In this document: in pieces, positions 6,182 to 13,791 of the stretch
How positions within the stretch are numbered: the first letter of the stretch is position 1
How the letters are laid out: every line of letters starts with the position of its first letter
Source: an uncultured Clostridium sp.
GTDB taxonomy: Bacteria; Bacillota; Clostridia; TANB77; CAG-508
Reading direction: 5' to 3'
Assembly (NCBI GenBank): GCA_946495905.1
Contig: CAMMEP010000036.1
Coordinates: forward strand, 1 to 13,807
DNA: 13,807 bases
Translations under genes and position numbers: made by a program
The notes under the pieces: model-generated
The model's input: only the letters and a program-made list of their open reading frames with translations
The model's database searches: none
What the model was told of the DNA's origin: nothing

Positions 6182-7522
6182 ATGAATAGAAGATTAAAAA
6201 TAACACTAATAACATTATTAATAATATTATTATCTATAATTTCCTTTGTGGGATTATTTGTACAAGATACAAAATTGATGAAAAATCTTTTACCAGAATA
6301 TCAATTAGGTATGGATTTAGGAGGTTATAGAACAGTTACTCTTAAAGTAAGCAATGCAAAAGAAACAATTTATTATGATGCAGATGGAAATCAAGTTTCA
6401 GCAGAAGTAGAAGATGGAACTAGTGAAGAAGTACCTGTTAATAGTGAGGAAGTTGTTACAGCTGAAAACTTTCAAAAAACAAAACAAATTATTGAAGATA
6501 GATTAAGTGATTTAAATGCAAGCGAATATTTAATTCGTTTAAACGAAAGTGATGGAACTGTTACAGTGCAAATACCAGAAGATGATATGGCAAGTGCACT
6601 CTCACAATTTATTTATACTGTAGGAAAACTTACTATAGAAGACGAGAATGGACAAGTATTATTAGATAATACGAACTTAGATGATATACAAATTGGTTAT
6701 GAAACACAGTCAAACGGTACAGAGGTATATTTAAACTTAAATTTTAAAGCTGATGTAAAAGAAAAAGTAAAAGAAATCTCCAATACTTATGTAAGTGGTA
6801 CGGATGAAGAAGGAAACACTACATCTAAGAATATAAGTATGAAATTGGATGGAAACACTATTGCACAAAAAACATTTGATAGAGAAATAACTAATGGTAT
6901 AATTAGAATAGAATTGGGAACTAGTTCAAGTGTTAATACAATAAATGCATATTTGAATCAAGCTAGTAATATAGCAGTATTAGTAAATAGTGGAAATTTA
7001 CCAATAACTTATACTGTAAATCAAAAATATGTAAAATCAGATCTTACATTAGATGATGCTTTCATACCTGCTATTGTAATGGGTGTAATTTTAGTAATAG
7101 CTTTCCTTTTCTTACTAATAAAATATAGAAAATTAGGATTACTTGCTATTATTTCTTATGTAGGATATATGGCTGTATTATTAATTGTAATTAGATTTAC
7201 TAATTTGGTAATTACAATGGAGGGAATATGTGGAATTTTAATATCCGCTATTTTGAATTATATTTTATTAATATATATTTTGCAAACATTAGTAAAAAAA
7301 GAAAAGAATCTAGCAGAATACAAGAGTGCATATTATGAAGCTATGCTATCTATGTTATTTATCATAGTACCTACATTAATCATAGGAATTGTAATGTGCT
7401 TTGCTACATGGCTTCCAATATACAGTTTTGGAACAATCATTTTCTGGGGAGTACTTATGATTGCAATTTACAATGCAATTGTTACAAGAATTTTATTTCT
7501 AAATAGTATAAAAGAAAAATAA
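6182..7522 (+). CDS. secD: Divergent SecD-family membrane protein
   Basis: SecD works with SecF to drive late steps of Sec-dependent export using the proton motive force. The 446-residue product has SecD topology: one helix at ~6-27, a large extracellular domain (~28-292) and five more helices at ~294-314, 318-337, 342-368, 386-408 and 412-437. Family marks are GMDLGG (43-48), the SGNLPITYTV segment (270-279) and MEGICGIL (346-353). However, where normal SecD has VDANVLIFERI in the fourth helix, this protein has roughly AILNYILLIYIL. The conserved Asp used in proton transport and the E-R pair are missing. AAGGA (6167-6171) precedes the ATG by 10 nt. The SecF-like gene follows after 94 nt. It may be a specialised or non-proton-driven version. 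Confidence 0.75.
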   Translation: MNRRLKITLITLLIILLSIISFVGLFVQDTKLMKNLLPEYQLGMDLGGYRTVTLKVSNAKETIYYDADGNQVSAEVEDGTSEEVPVNSEEVVTAENFQKTKQIIEDRLSDLNASEYLIRLNESDGTVTVQIPEDDMASALSQFIYTVGKLTIEDENGQVLLDNTNLDDIQIGYETQSNGTEVYLNLNFKADVKEKVKEISNTYVSGTDEEGNTTSKNISMKLDGNTIAQKTFDREITNGIIRIELGTSSSVNTINAYLNQASNIAVLVNSGNLPITYTVNQKYVKSDLTLDDAFIPAIVMGVILVIAFLFLLIKYRKLGLLAIISYVGYMAVLLIVIRFTNLVITMEGICGILISAILNYILLIYILQTLVKKEKNLAEYKSAYYEAMLSMLFIIVPTLIIGIVMCFATWLPIYSFGTIIFWGVLMIAIYNAIVTRILFLNSIKEK

Positions 7523-7616
7523 AATGAATAATTCATAACAATGAAAAGATTTATAAATATAGAAAAATGACATATTGGTTAAAAGTTATACCACTTAAGT
7601 GAAAGGAAGGAAAAAA

Positions 7617-8282
7617 ATGAAGAAAATTATCTATGCGATTTTGATATGCATTATTATTGCAGGAATTGTAATTATTGCAACAGTTGGACTAAATGCAGAT
7701 ATCATCTATAGTAAAAATGTAGAATTAGAAGTATATATTGATAAAGGATTTGAAAAAAAAGATATTGAAGAAATTGCAAAACAAGTATTTCCAAATGAAA
7801 AACTTATTGTTCAAGAAGTAGGATATTTTCAAGATATTGTTGGAATTACTTTAGAAGATACTAGAACAGATGAAGAGCTAAACACAAAAATAGAAGAATT
7901 AAATACAAAAATAAATGAAAAATATGAAATAGAAAACGCAGCAGAGGATATAACTGTAACACATAATCCAAAAGTAAAATTATCTAGCTTGATTATGCCA
8001 TATGCAGTTACATTAGGAATTAGTATGGTTATTATACTAGTATATGTATGCATTCGATATAAAAAATTAGGCATTATCAAAACACTAGTTACTTATGTGC
8101 TATCAATAGGAGCATCTGAAATGTTGTTATTGAGCATTATAGCAATTACAAGATTCCCAATAAATAGAATCGTTATTCCAATAGGATTATTATTGTTAGT
8201 AGTAGTTATCACTATTTTAGGATTTATCAATGAGAAAAAATTGTTAGGTATTGCTGAAAAAGAAAGCAAAAAGAAAAAATAA
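7617..8282 (+). CDS. secF: Divergent, shortened SecF-like membrane protein
   Basis: Placed directly after the SecD-like gene, it resembles SecF in plan: a helix at ~4-24, an extracellular domain (~25-122), then helices at ~124-147, 152-177 and 184-204 and a Lys-rich tail. Usual SecF proteins have six helices and about 300 residues; this one has four helices and 221 residues, so the last two are absent. No Asp is seen in the membrane segments where SecF normally has its conserved Asp. The IRYKKLG segment after the second helix matches the one in the preceding SecD-like protein (IKYRKLG). The ATG at 7617 follows GGAAGG (7605-7610); an upstream GTG at 7599 would lie before this ribosome-binding site and is not used. 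The SecF call rests on position and topology more than on motifs. Confidence 0.6.
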   Translation: MKKIIYAILICIIIAGIVIIATVGLNADIIYSKNVELEVYIDKGFEKKDIEEIAKQVFPNEKLIVQEVGYFQDIVGITLEDTRTDEELNTKIEELNTKINEKYEIENAAEDITVTHNPKVKLSSLIMPYAVTLGISMVIILVYVCIRYKKLGIIKTLVTYVLSIGASEMLLLSIIAITRFPINRIVIPIGLLLLVVVITILGFINEKKLLGIAEKESKKKK

Positions 8283-8305
8283 AATTTTAAATAAAAATTT
8301 TAAAC

Positions 8306-8351
8306 AAAAAAAGATATCATTCGTATTATATAGTAATGATATCTTTTTTTT
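8306..8351 (+). terminator. Rho-independent terminator after the secDF-like pair
   Basis: AAAAAAAGATATCATT (8306-8321) pairs with AATGATATCTTTTTTT (8335-8350), followed by a further T, with a 13-nt loop. The A- and T-runs make it usable from either strand. Confidence 0.85.
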
Positions 8352-8422
8352 GGCTACTATAAAAATTAAACACACATTGTTTGTTAAAATGAATAAAAAT
8401 CTAAAGAAAGGGTATGATAAAG

Positions 8423-8761
8423 ATGATTAAAAAAATTAAAAATTTTTGGTATAGAAGTATTGAAAATAAGGAGATTTCGTATAAGAAAATGATGGATATG
8501 ATTAAAAATTCGAATATTAATTTAATTGATGTAAGAAGTAGCCAGGAGTATGAAGAAGGACATTTAGATGGAGCTGTAAATATTCCTGTGTATCAAATTG
8601 ATAAAGAGATAGAAAAATTTGTAAGTGACAAGGAAGATACTATTATCTTATATTGCTCTAGTGGTTATCGAAGTAAAGAGGCGAAAGACATACTAGAAAA
8701 TTTAGGGTATGAAAATGTTTATAATTTAAAAGGCGGTTTAGATAGAATATGGATTAAATAA
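8423..8761 (+). CDS. Single-domain rhodanese-like protein
   Basis: The 112-residue cytosolic protein is one rhodanese domain. Motifs: LIDVRSSQEYEEGHLDGA (34-51), IP at 54-55, and the active-site loop CSSGYRS (78-84), whose C78 would carry the persulfide; LKGGLDRIW (102-110) ends the domain. The intact Cys and six-residue loop suggest an active sulfurtransferase of the GlpE/PspE type, with sulfur donor and acceptor unknown. AAAGGG at 8407-8412 lies 10 nt before the ATG at 8423; an upstream in-frame ATG at 8414 is only 1 nt from it and is less likely. It is flanked by its own hairpin terminators and appears to be transcribed alone. Confidence 0.9.
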   Translation: MIKKIKNFWYRSIENKEISYKKMMDMIKNSNINLIDVRSSQEYEEGHLDGAVNIPVYQIDKEIEKFVSDKEDTIILYCSSGYRSKEAKDILENLGYENVYNLKGGLDRIWIK

Positions 8762-8785
8762 GGACATGAGAAAAGTATGTCCTTT
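8760..8785 (+). terminator. Weak hairpin terminator overlapping the rhodanese stop codon
   Basis: AAGGACAT (8760-8767) pairs with ATGTCCTT (8777-8784) around a 9-nt loop, with only a short T-run after it. The 5' arm overlaps the TAA stop (8759-8761). Confidence 0.5.
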
Positions 8786-8875
8786 ATCACACTTATAAAA
8801 AAATAGAATAAAATATGTATATCTAATAAGGATTTAGTAGATAATATATTACATAAGGAAAGGAGTAATTCCTAA

Positions 8876-9718
8876 ATGAAATCATATTGTATAAAAACAG
8901 ATAATGAAAAAATAATAGAATATCTACTAAATAAAATTTCGAATTTGGATTTTTCTGATATATATTATTGCAGAAAAAGTTTTAGAATATATGAAAATGT
9001 AATAATGCATTATAAAGAAAATAATATAACAAAATTTGAAAATATAGTTTCTGACTTGATAATGAATACCATTTTAGAATTTTATCAAGAGAAAATTTTA
9101 AAAAGAATAATTAATATTAATTATTTTTATTTTGATGAATTTGAAAAAAATAGTATTTATGAAAATTGCATGGAGTTTTTTGAGCAAGAGAAAAATGAAG
9201 TAAAGGAAACTTTATTTCTAGAAGTAAAAAATTATTTGCAAGAGAATAGAAGTGTAGTATTAGATGGAATAGTAAATTTTAGAATAAAGGAATATGTAAA
9301 ACAATTAGATAATATTGTGGATATGGCAGTAAACAAATATATTATAGAAAAGGAATATAAAGAATTTATCAACTTGCTTAAAATATATGTAAATAGCACG
9401 GAGTCTAAGACAGAAATATTGCATTTGATTTATTTTAATGGAGAATCTATTTTATTAGATAAGGAAAAGAATTTAGTGCAACTAGAAAATACAATTAATA
9501 ATGTAACTTATTTATCAGATATTACTTTTTCATCTAATGATATTGCATTAAATGCGCTTCTTAGTTTGTTACCAAAAAAGATAGAGCTTCATATTGTAGA
9601 TAAGGAAGATGAATTTATTAATACCCTGAAACTAATTTTTGAAGGAAGGATTTATATATGTACAGACTGCAATATTTGTAGGACCTATCGATTATTACAA
9701 TATAGTAAGAAAATATAA
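8876..9718 (+). CDS. ytxC: YtxC-family putative sporulation protein
   Basis: The 280-residue product matches the YtxC family, a protein of unknown biochemical role found in endospore-forming bacteria. The best evidence is the C-terminus: ALLSLLPKKIELHI (227-240), then LKLIFEGRIYICTDCNIC (251-268), the usual YtxC ending with its Cys pairs C262, C265 and C268. The N-terminal two thirds are Lys/Glu/Ile/Tyr-rich, helical and weakly conserved, which is also normal for the family. No signal peptide or membrane helix is visible. The ribosome-binding site AGGAG (8861-8865) lies in the loop of a small AGGAA/TTCCT hairpin (8856-8873). The stop codon is followed with no gap by hairpin element copy 2. 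Confidence 0.78.
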   Translation: MKSYCIKTDNEKIIEYLLNKISNLDFSDIYYCRKSFRIYENVIMHYKENNITKFENIVSDLIMNTILEFYQEKILKRIININYFYFDEFEKNSIYENCMEFFEQEKNEVKETLFLEVKNYLQENRSVVLDGIVNFRIKEYVKQLDNIVDMAVNKYIIEKEYKEFINLLKIYVNSTESKTEILHLIYFNGESILLDKEKNLVQLENTINNVTYLSDITFSSNDIALNALLSLLPKKIELHIVDKEDEFINTLKLIFEGRIYICTDCNICRTYRLLQYSKKI

Positions 9719-9917
9719 TTACAATTCATAACCATATTAATATAGAAAAGAGCATATATTTTTTTGATTTTTATTGGAGTGCTTAAGGTGGGGACCGACA
9801 AGCTTACAAAGTGTTTAACGAACATTAGTGAGTTATTACACTTTGTGCGATGTTGGGGGCCGGAAATAAAAATCAAAAAAATACATGCTCTTTTCTAAAA
9901 AATACTATGAATTGTAA
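9719..9917 (-). repeat. Long hairpin element, copy 2 (C-rich core on - strand)
   Basis: Outer inverted repeat TTACAATTCATA (9719-9730) with TATGAATTGTAA (9906-9917), 12 of 12. Middle arms 9743-9775 and 9865-9897 pair at 32 of 33 positions but are unrelated in sequence to the arms of copies 1 and 3. The 89-nt core, 9776-9864, is the reverse complement of the core of copy 1. Its inner stem reads ACAAAGTGT with ACACTTTGT; copies 1 and 3 have ACAAACTGT with ACAGTTTGT, a compensatory change. The element starts on the base after the ytxC stop codon. Confidence 0.9.
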
Positions 9918-9940
9918 CTTACCGTTACTGAAAAAAATAG

Positions 9941-9968
9941 ATAGTAATGTTTACTATTTGTTTTTTTT
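9941..9968 (+). terminator. Rho-independent terminator downstream of copy 2
   Basis: ATAGTAA (9941-9947) pairs with TTACTAT (9951-9957) around TGT, followed by TTG and eight T. It would end transcripts carrying ytxC and element copy 2. A poor extended -10 (TGTGATAAT, 9968-9976) for the following glycosyltransferase overlaps its T-run. Confidence 0.7.
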
Positions 9969-10045
9969 GTGATAATATATAAATGCGTTAGTATGAAGAA
10001 TGTAGAAAGTTTGTCTAAAATTAAATAGAAAGGGATTTATTATTT

Positions 10046-11029
10046 ATGGAAGAAGAAAAAAAATTAGTAACCATATTAGTACCAGCCTATAATGAACAAG
10101 AAGTTTTACCTATGTTATATGATAGGTTAAAGAAATTAATGGATGAGAATACAAAATATGATTTTGAAATATTATTTGTTAATGATGGAAGTAAAGATGA
10201 TAGCTTAAAAATAATGCAAGAGTTAAGGGAAAAAGATAAAAGAGTAAATTACTTAAACTTATCTAGAAACTTTGGGAAAGAAACTGGCATGATAGCAGGT
10301 CTTGATTATAGTAGAGGGGATGCTGTTATTATTATAGATGCTGATTTACAAGACCCACCAGAATTGATACCAGAGATGCTAAAATATTGGGAAGAAGGAT
10401 ATGACGATGTTTATGCTAAAAGACGTTCTAGAAAAGGAGAGAGTTGGCTTAAAAAATTTACTTCTACCATGTATTACAAAGTATTGCAAGCATTTACAAA
10501 AATTCAAATACAAAAAGACACAGGAGATTTTAGATTATTAGACAGAAGATGTGTAGAAGCTCTAAAATCGATTCGTGAATCCCAAAGATACACGAAGGGG
10601 TTATTTAGTTGGATTGGATACAATAAAAAAGAAATTTTATATGATAGAGATCCAAGAGCAGCAGGAAAAACAAAGTGGAATTACAAAAAATTAATCGATT
10701 TATCCATTGATGGAATTACTTCTTTTACAACTTCTCCATTAAGATGGTCAGCTATAATAGGTGTAATTGTTTCTATAATTGGATTTATTTATATGTTATA
10801 TATTATTATCAAGACAATTGTATCTGGAGTAGATGTACCAGGTTATGCTTCTACTATGGTAGTCATATTATTCTTAGGAGGAATACAGCTTATTTTCTTA
10901 GGTGTAATAGGCGAATATTTAGGAAGAGCTTTTTATGAGACAAAAGGAAGACCATTGTATTTTATAGATCGATATAATGAAACAAAAGAGACAAATAAGG
11001 ATTTGAATCAACCTAGAAATTTACTTTAA
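10046..11029 (+). CDS. GT2 polyprenyl-phosphate glycosyltransferase (GtrB/DPM1-like)
   Basis: Bacterial DPM1-like family 2 glycosyltransferases move a sugar from a nucleotide donor to a polyprenyl phosphate at the inner face of the membrane, for wall polymer or glycolipid decoration. The 327-residue product has the GT-A domain at ~7-230: VPAYNE (12-17), VNDGSKD (45-51), the metal-binding DADLQDPPE (98-106), GDFRLLDR (160-167) and the R-x-AGKTKWNYKKL segment (204-216). Two membrane helices follow at ~233-258 and 268-292, with GEYLGR (289-294) and GRPLY after them. This layout is standard for GtrB/YkcC-type enzymes. The sugar is unknown. AAAGGG (10029-10034) lies 11 nt before the ATG. The gene stands alone between two hairpin elements of opposite orientation. 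Confidence 0.92.
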   Translation: MEEEKKLVTILVPAYNEQEVLPMLYDRLKKLMDENTKYDFEILFVNDGSKDDSLKIMQELREKDKRVNYLNLSRNFGKETGMIAGLDYSRGDAVIIIDADLQDPPELIPEMLKYWEEGYDDVYAKRRSRKGESWLKKFTSTMYYKVLQAFTKIQIQKDTGDFRLLDRRCVEALKSIRESQRYTKGLFSWIGYNKKEILYDRDPRAAGKTKWNYKKLIDLSIDGITSFTTSPLRWSAIIGVIVSIIGFIYMLYIIIKTIVSGVDVPGYASTMVVILFLGGIQLIFLGVIGEYLGRAFYETKGRPLYFIDRYNETKETNKDLNQPRNLL

Positions 11030-11039
11030 AATTGTTAAG

Positions 11040-11240
11040 TTACAATTCACGGTTGTTTTGGGTCGGAGTACTGTATGTTTTAATTTTATGTTTCCGGCCC
11101 CAAACATCGTACAAACTGTATAAAATTCACATTCGTTCATTTTAACAGTTTGTAAACTTGTCGGTCCCCACCTTAAGCACTCCAACATAAAATTAAAGCA
11201 TACAGTGCTCCGACATTTTAGAATAAGTTGTGAATTGTAA
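11040..11240 (+). repeat. Long hairpin element, copy 3 (C-rich core on + strand)
   Basis: Outer inverted repeat TTACAATTCAC (11040-11050) with GTGAATTGTAA (11230-11240), nearly the same termini as copy 2. Middle arms 11062-11092 and 11184-11214 pair at all 31 positions if two T-G wobbles are allowed. The core, 11093-11183, keeps TCCGGCCCC, the TACAAACTGT/ACAGTTTGTA stem and the CCCCACCTTAAGCACTCC end. The arms do not resemble those of the other copies. It begins 10 nt after the glycosyltransferase stop codon and ends about 25 nt before the pyk promoter. Confidence 0.9.
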
Positions 11241-11265
11241 TTTTGCACAAAAATTGAAATAGGGG

Positions 11266-11294
11266 TAGAAATTTTAAATTAAATGTGATATAAT
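11266..11294 (+). promoter_or_regulatory. SigmaA-type extended -10 promoter of pyk
   Basis: TAGAAA (11266-11271), a 17-nt spacer and a perfect TATAAT (11289-11294) preceded by TGA, giving an extended -10. It is 42 nt upstream of the pyk start codon. Confidence 0.65.
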
Positions 11295-11336
11295 AGGAAA
11301 GCGTGATTTAGAAAAAAGAAAGGAAGATGAATAAGT

Positions 11337-12770
11337 ATGCCAAGAAAAACAAAAATTATTTGTACATTAGGACCAGCAGTAGATGCACAAGAAATGATGG
11401 AAGGTTTAATAAAAGCAGGAATGAATGTTGCTAGATTTAACTTTTCACATGGCGATTATGAAGAGCAAGGAGCAAGAATTGAAACTTTTAAGAAAGCAAG
11501 AGAAGCGGTAGGATTACCAGTTGCAATGCTTTTAGATACAAAAGGACCAGAAATAAGAATTGGTAAATTTGCTACTGGAGAAGCAAATTTAAAAGAAGGA
11601 GATACCTTTACTTTATTAAATGAAGATGTAGATGGAGACGATACAAAAGTTTCTGTTACTTATAAAAATTTATATAATGAAGTAACACCTGGAACAAGAA
11701 TTCTTATTAACGATGGTTTAATAGAAGTTATTGTTGAAAAAATAGATGGAAAAGATGTTGTTTGTAGAGTTCAAAATGGTGGAAGATTAACAAATAAAAA
11801 GAGTATTAATATTCCAAACTCTAAAATACAACTTCCAAGTATGACAGAAAAAGATAAATCTGATATACTATTTGGAATAAAAAACGGATTTGATTATATA
11901 GCTGCTTCTTTCATAAGAAAAGCAGAAGACGTAATTAATATTAAAAAAGTATTAAAAGAAAATGGTGGAGAATACATTAAAGTTATCTCTAAAATTGAAA
12001 ATAGAGAAGGAATAGAAAACTTTGATGATATTTTGGAAGTATCTGACGGAATTATGGTAGCTAGAGGAGATTTAGGTGTCGAAATTCCAATGGAAGAAGT
12101 TCCAATTAGACAAAAAGAATTTATACAAAAATGTGGAAAAGCTGGAAAAATAGTTGTAACAGCTACTCAAATGTTAGAGTCTATGATAAATAATCCAAGA
12201 CCAACAAGAGCAGAAGTAAGTGACGTTGCAAATGCTGTTTATGATCAAACAAGTGCTATAATGCTTTCAGCAGAATCTGCAGCAGGAAAATATCCAATTG
12301 AAGCTGTAAAAACAATGAATACAATAGCTAGATCTATCGAGAATTCTATAAAATATTGGAAAAGATTTAAAAATAAAGAATTCCCAATTTTAGAGAAAGA
12401 TTATGAATTTAACTTAAATTACTCTACATGTTTAACAGCAATGAACTTAGATGCAAAAGCAATTTTTGCTTATACAGATACAGGAAGAACAGCAATGAAT
12501 TTAGCTGGATTTATGCCAAAATGCCCAATTTATGCAATTACAGCAAACGAAGAAGTTAGTAAGCAATTAGCATTAGTATGCAATGTAAATCCAATATTAG
12601 TAGATAAGAAAGATAGTATTGATGATATGATAGAAGCAGGAGTAGAAAAAGCAAAAGAAGTTGGAATACTAGAAAAAGGAGACTTAATTGCCATTGCCGG
12701 AGGTGCATCTATCTTAGCAGATCAACAATCTGATATGAATAAAACAATAGGTGGAATTTTAAAAGTATAA
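11337..12770 (+). CDS. pyk: Pyruvate kinase
   Basis: Converts phosphoenolpyruvate and ADP to pyruvate and ATP, the last ATP-yielding step of glycolysis; cytosolic tetramer. The 477-residue product has the common bacterial length and lacks the extra C-terminal PEP-utilising domain found in Bacillus Pyk. Visible motifs: KTKIICTLGPA (4-14), R33 and N35 (RFNFSHG), LLDTKGPEIRIG (65-76), catalytic K219 in ISKIENREG (217-225), the metal-binding E221 and RGDLGVE (243-249), and TATQMLESM (275-283). E72 in the TKGPE motif corresponds to the Glu linked to K+ dependence in this family. SAESAAGKYP (311-320) has Ala where Gly is more common. AAAGGA at 11319-11324 precedes the ATG; an ATG at 11327 is out of frame. 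Confidence 0.97.
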   Translation: MPRKTKIICTLGPAVDAQEMMEGLIKAGMNVARFNFSHGDYEEQGARIETFKKAREAVGLPVAMLLDTKGPEIRIGKFATGEANLKEGDTFTLLNEDVDGDDTKVSVTYKNLYNEVTPGTRILINDGLIEVIVEKIDGKDVVCRVQNGGRLTNKKSINIPNSKIQLPSMTEKDKSDILFGIKNGFDYIAASFIRKAEDVINIKKVLKENGGEYIKVISKIENREGIENFDDILEVSDGIMVARGDLGVEIPMEEVPIRQKEFIQKCGKAGKIVVTATQMLESMINNPRPTRAEVSDVANAVYDQTSAIMLSAESAAGKYPIEAVKTMNTIARSIENSIKYWKRFKNKEFPILEKDYEFNLNYSTCLTAMNLDAKAIFAYTDTGRTAMNLAGFMPKCPIYAITANEEVSKQLALVCNVNPILVDKKDSIDDMIEAGVEKAKEVGILEKGDLIAIAGGASILADQQSDMNKTIGGILKV

Positions 12771-12863
12771 TAAAGTAGCTTTTAAATAGAAAATCATAGT
12801 GGTTAAAATGAAGCTTTTGAGGCATAATATGTACAAGAAAATTAATGTTAGTATATAATAAAG

Positions 12864-12897
12864 AGAAGTATAACTTATAAGTTGTACTTCTTTTTTT
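12864..12897 (+). terminator. Rho-independent terminator after pyk
   Basis: AGAAGTA...AACTT (12864-12876) pairs with AAGTT...TACTTCT (12879-12891), a 13-bp stem with one T-G pair and a 2-nt loop, followed by a run of seven T. The sequence between the pyk stop and this hairpin shows no other feature. Confidence 0.85.
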
Positions 12898-12964
12898 GTG
12901 TTGAATGTAATATTTATAGAGTAGAAAACTTATCATTGTAGAGTATCAATTAACATAAAAAATT

Positions 12965-12972
12965 CATATAAT
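12965..12972 (+). promoter_or_regulatory. Possible sigmaE-type -10 element of the cotJ operon
   Basis: CATATAAT resembles the sigmaE -10 consensus CATACAnT and lies 39 nt before the cotJA start. The upstream -35 region (around GTATCAATT, 12943-12951) fits poorly. Mother-cell control is expected because the Bacillus cotJ operon is sigmaE-dependent. Confidence 0.3.
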
Positions 12973-13003
12973 GTAGTATAACTTATGAATAGGAGGAAAG
13001 AAT

Positions 13004-13369
13004 ATGTATAATAGATTCAGAAGATGCAATTGTATGTATAGCAATAATAATCAAGTTCTAGAAGATGTATGTGACGATGTTTCAAATTATGACGAAAATA
13101 ATTGTTGCAATATGGATAATTGCTGTATGAATGATTATGATTGTGGTTGTGGATTTGATGAAGAAGAAAGCGTATTTCCATCCAACCCAATGCTTGCACA
13201 AAGTTATGTGCCAATCCAAACATTAGATAAAACCTTTACACCTTGTTGCGGATTAAAAAATGGAACTATTTTTCCAGAATTAGTTAGTCCATATCAACCA
13301 GGGCAAAGTATGGAATTTATTAATTATTTAAAAAGAAGAAATACAATTGGAGAGGGGTGTAATGGTTAA
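13004..13369 (+). CDS. cotJA: CotJA-family spore coat-associated protein
   Basis: CotJA is a small inner spore-coat protein made in the mother cell. The 121-residue product carries the family region at ~62-110: PMLAQSYVPIQTLDKTF, then GLKNGTIFPELVSPYQPGQS. The N-terminal ~50 residues are an extension with many Cys and Asn (CNC, CC, CC and CGC clusters, seven or more Cys in all) and many Asp/Glu, longer than Bacillus CotJA (about 80 residues) and possibly used for disulfide cross-linking or metal binding in the coat. AGGAGG (12991-12996) lies 7 nt before the ATG. The stop codon overlaps the cotJB start by one base (TAATG). Confidence 0.88.
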   Translation: MYNRFRRCNCMYSNNNQVLEDVCDDVSNYDENNCCNMDNCCMNDYDCGCGFDEEESVFPSNPMLAQSYVPIQTLDKTFTPCCGLKNGTIFPELVSPYQPGQSMEFINYLKRRNTIGEGCNG

Positions 13370-13791
13370 TGGAAAATAATGAAAGAAATTACATGTATAA
13401 TAATGGCAATGATTGTGAGTATACTCCCCAAGGAATAAATGCTGCTTTTGGATATAACACAGCACAAGCACTTAGTGATGATTTAAATTGTTGCAATAGT
13501 TGCAATCAAGAAGAATGTATGCAAAATAGAAACAGAGTAAGAAGTGAAATGATGAAACAAATAAAATGTTTAAGTTTTGCAGTAGTAGATATTTCTGAAT
13601 ATTTGGATACCCATCCAGATGATAGAAAAGCTATTTGTTTACACAAAGAATATTGTAACCAATTAGAAGAAATAAAAGATAAATATCAAAGAATATTTGG
13701 CCCACTTACCATCTATTATCCTTGCAATAAATGGAGATGGTTAGAAGAACCATGGCCATGGGAAAGGAGTGATTTTAATGTGGACTTATAA
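13369..13791 (+). CDS. cotJB: CotJB-family spore coat protein
   Basis: The 140-residue product ends with the CotJB domain (~60-132): KCLSFAVVDISEYLDTHPDD (66-85), then FGPLTIYY (110-117) and WRWLEEPWPWE (122-132), the hallmark ending. CotJB assembles with CotJA and CotJC in the spore coat. The N-terminal ~58 residues are an Asn/Cys-rich extension (CCNSCNQEEC at 41-50) not found in short homologues, like that of CotJA here. The gene starts inside the cotJA stop and ends 14 nt inside cotJC, so the three genes are translationally coupled. A G-rich ribosome-binding site (GGAGAGGGG, 13349-13357) lies about 11 nt before the ATG. Confidence 0.9.
   Translation: MENNERNYMYNNGNDCEYTPQGINAAFGYNTAQALSDDLNCCNSCNQEECMQNRNRVRSEMMKQIKCLSFAVVDISEYLDTHPDDRKAICLHKEYCNQLEEIKDKYQRIFGPLTIYYPCNKWRWLEEPWPWERSDFNVDL

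Noticed and set aside
7599..7616. GTG start six codons upstream for the SecF-like protein
   Set aside because: It precedes the ribosome-binding site GGAAGG at 7605-7610, which fits the ATG at 7617.
9685..9876. Minus-strand open frame overlapping element copy 2
   Set aside because: It is made of the repeat core and arm and the end of ytxC, has no ribosome-binding site and no recognisable protein features.
103..11240. CRISPR-like array or ordinary direct repeats
   Set aside because: The three copies are far apart, in both orientations, and are large hairpins without spacers.
11021..11248. Minus-strand open frame covering element copy 3
   Set aside because: It follows the repeat almost exactly, and the other copies do not keep the frame, so coding is unlikely.
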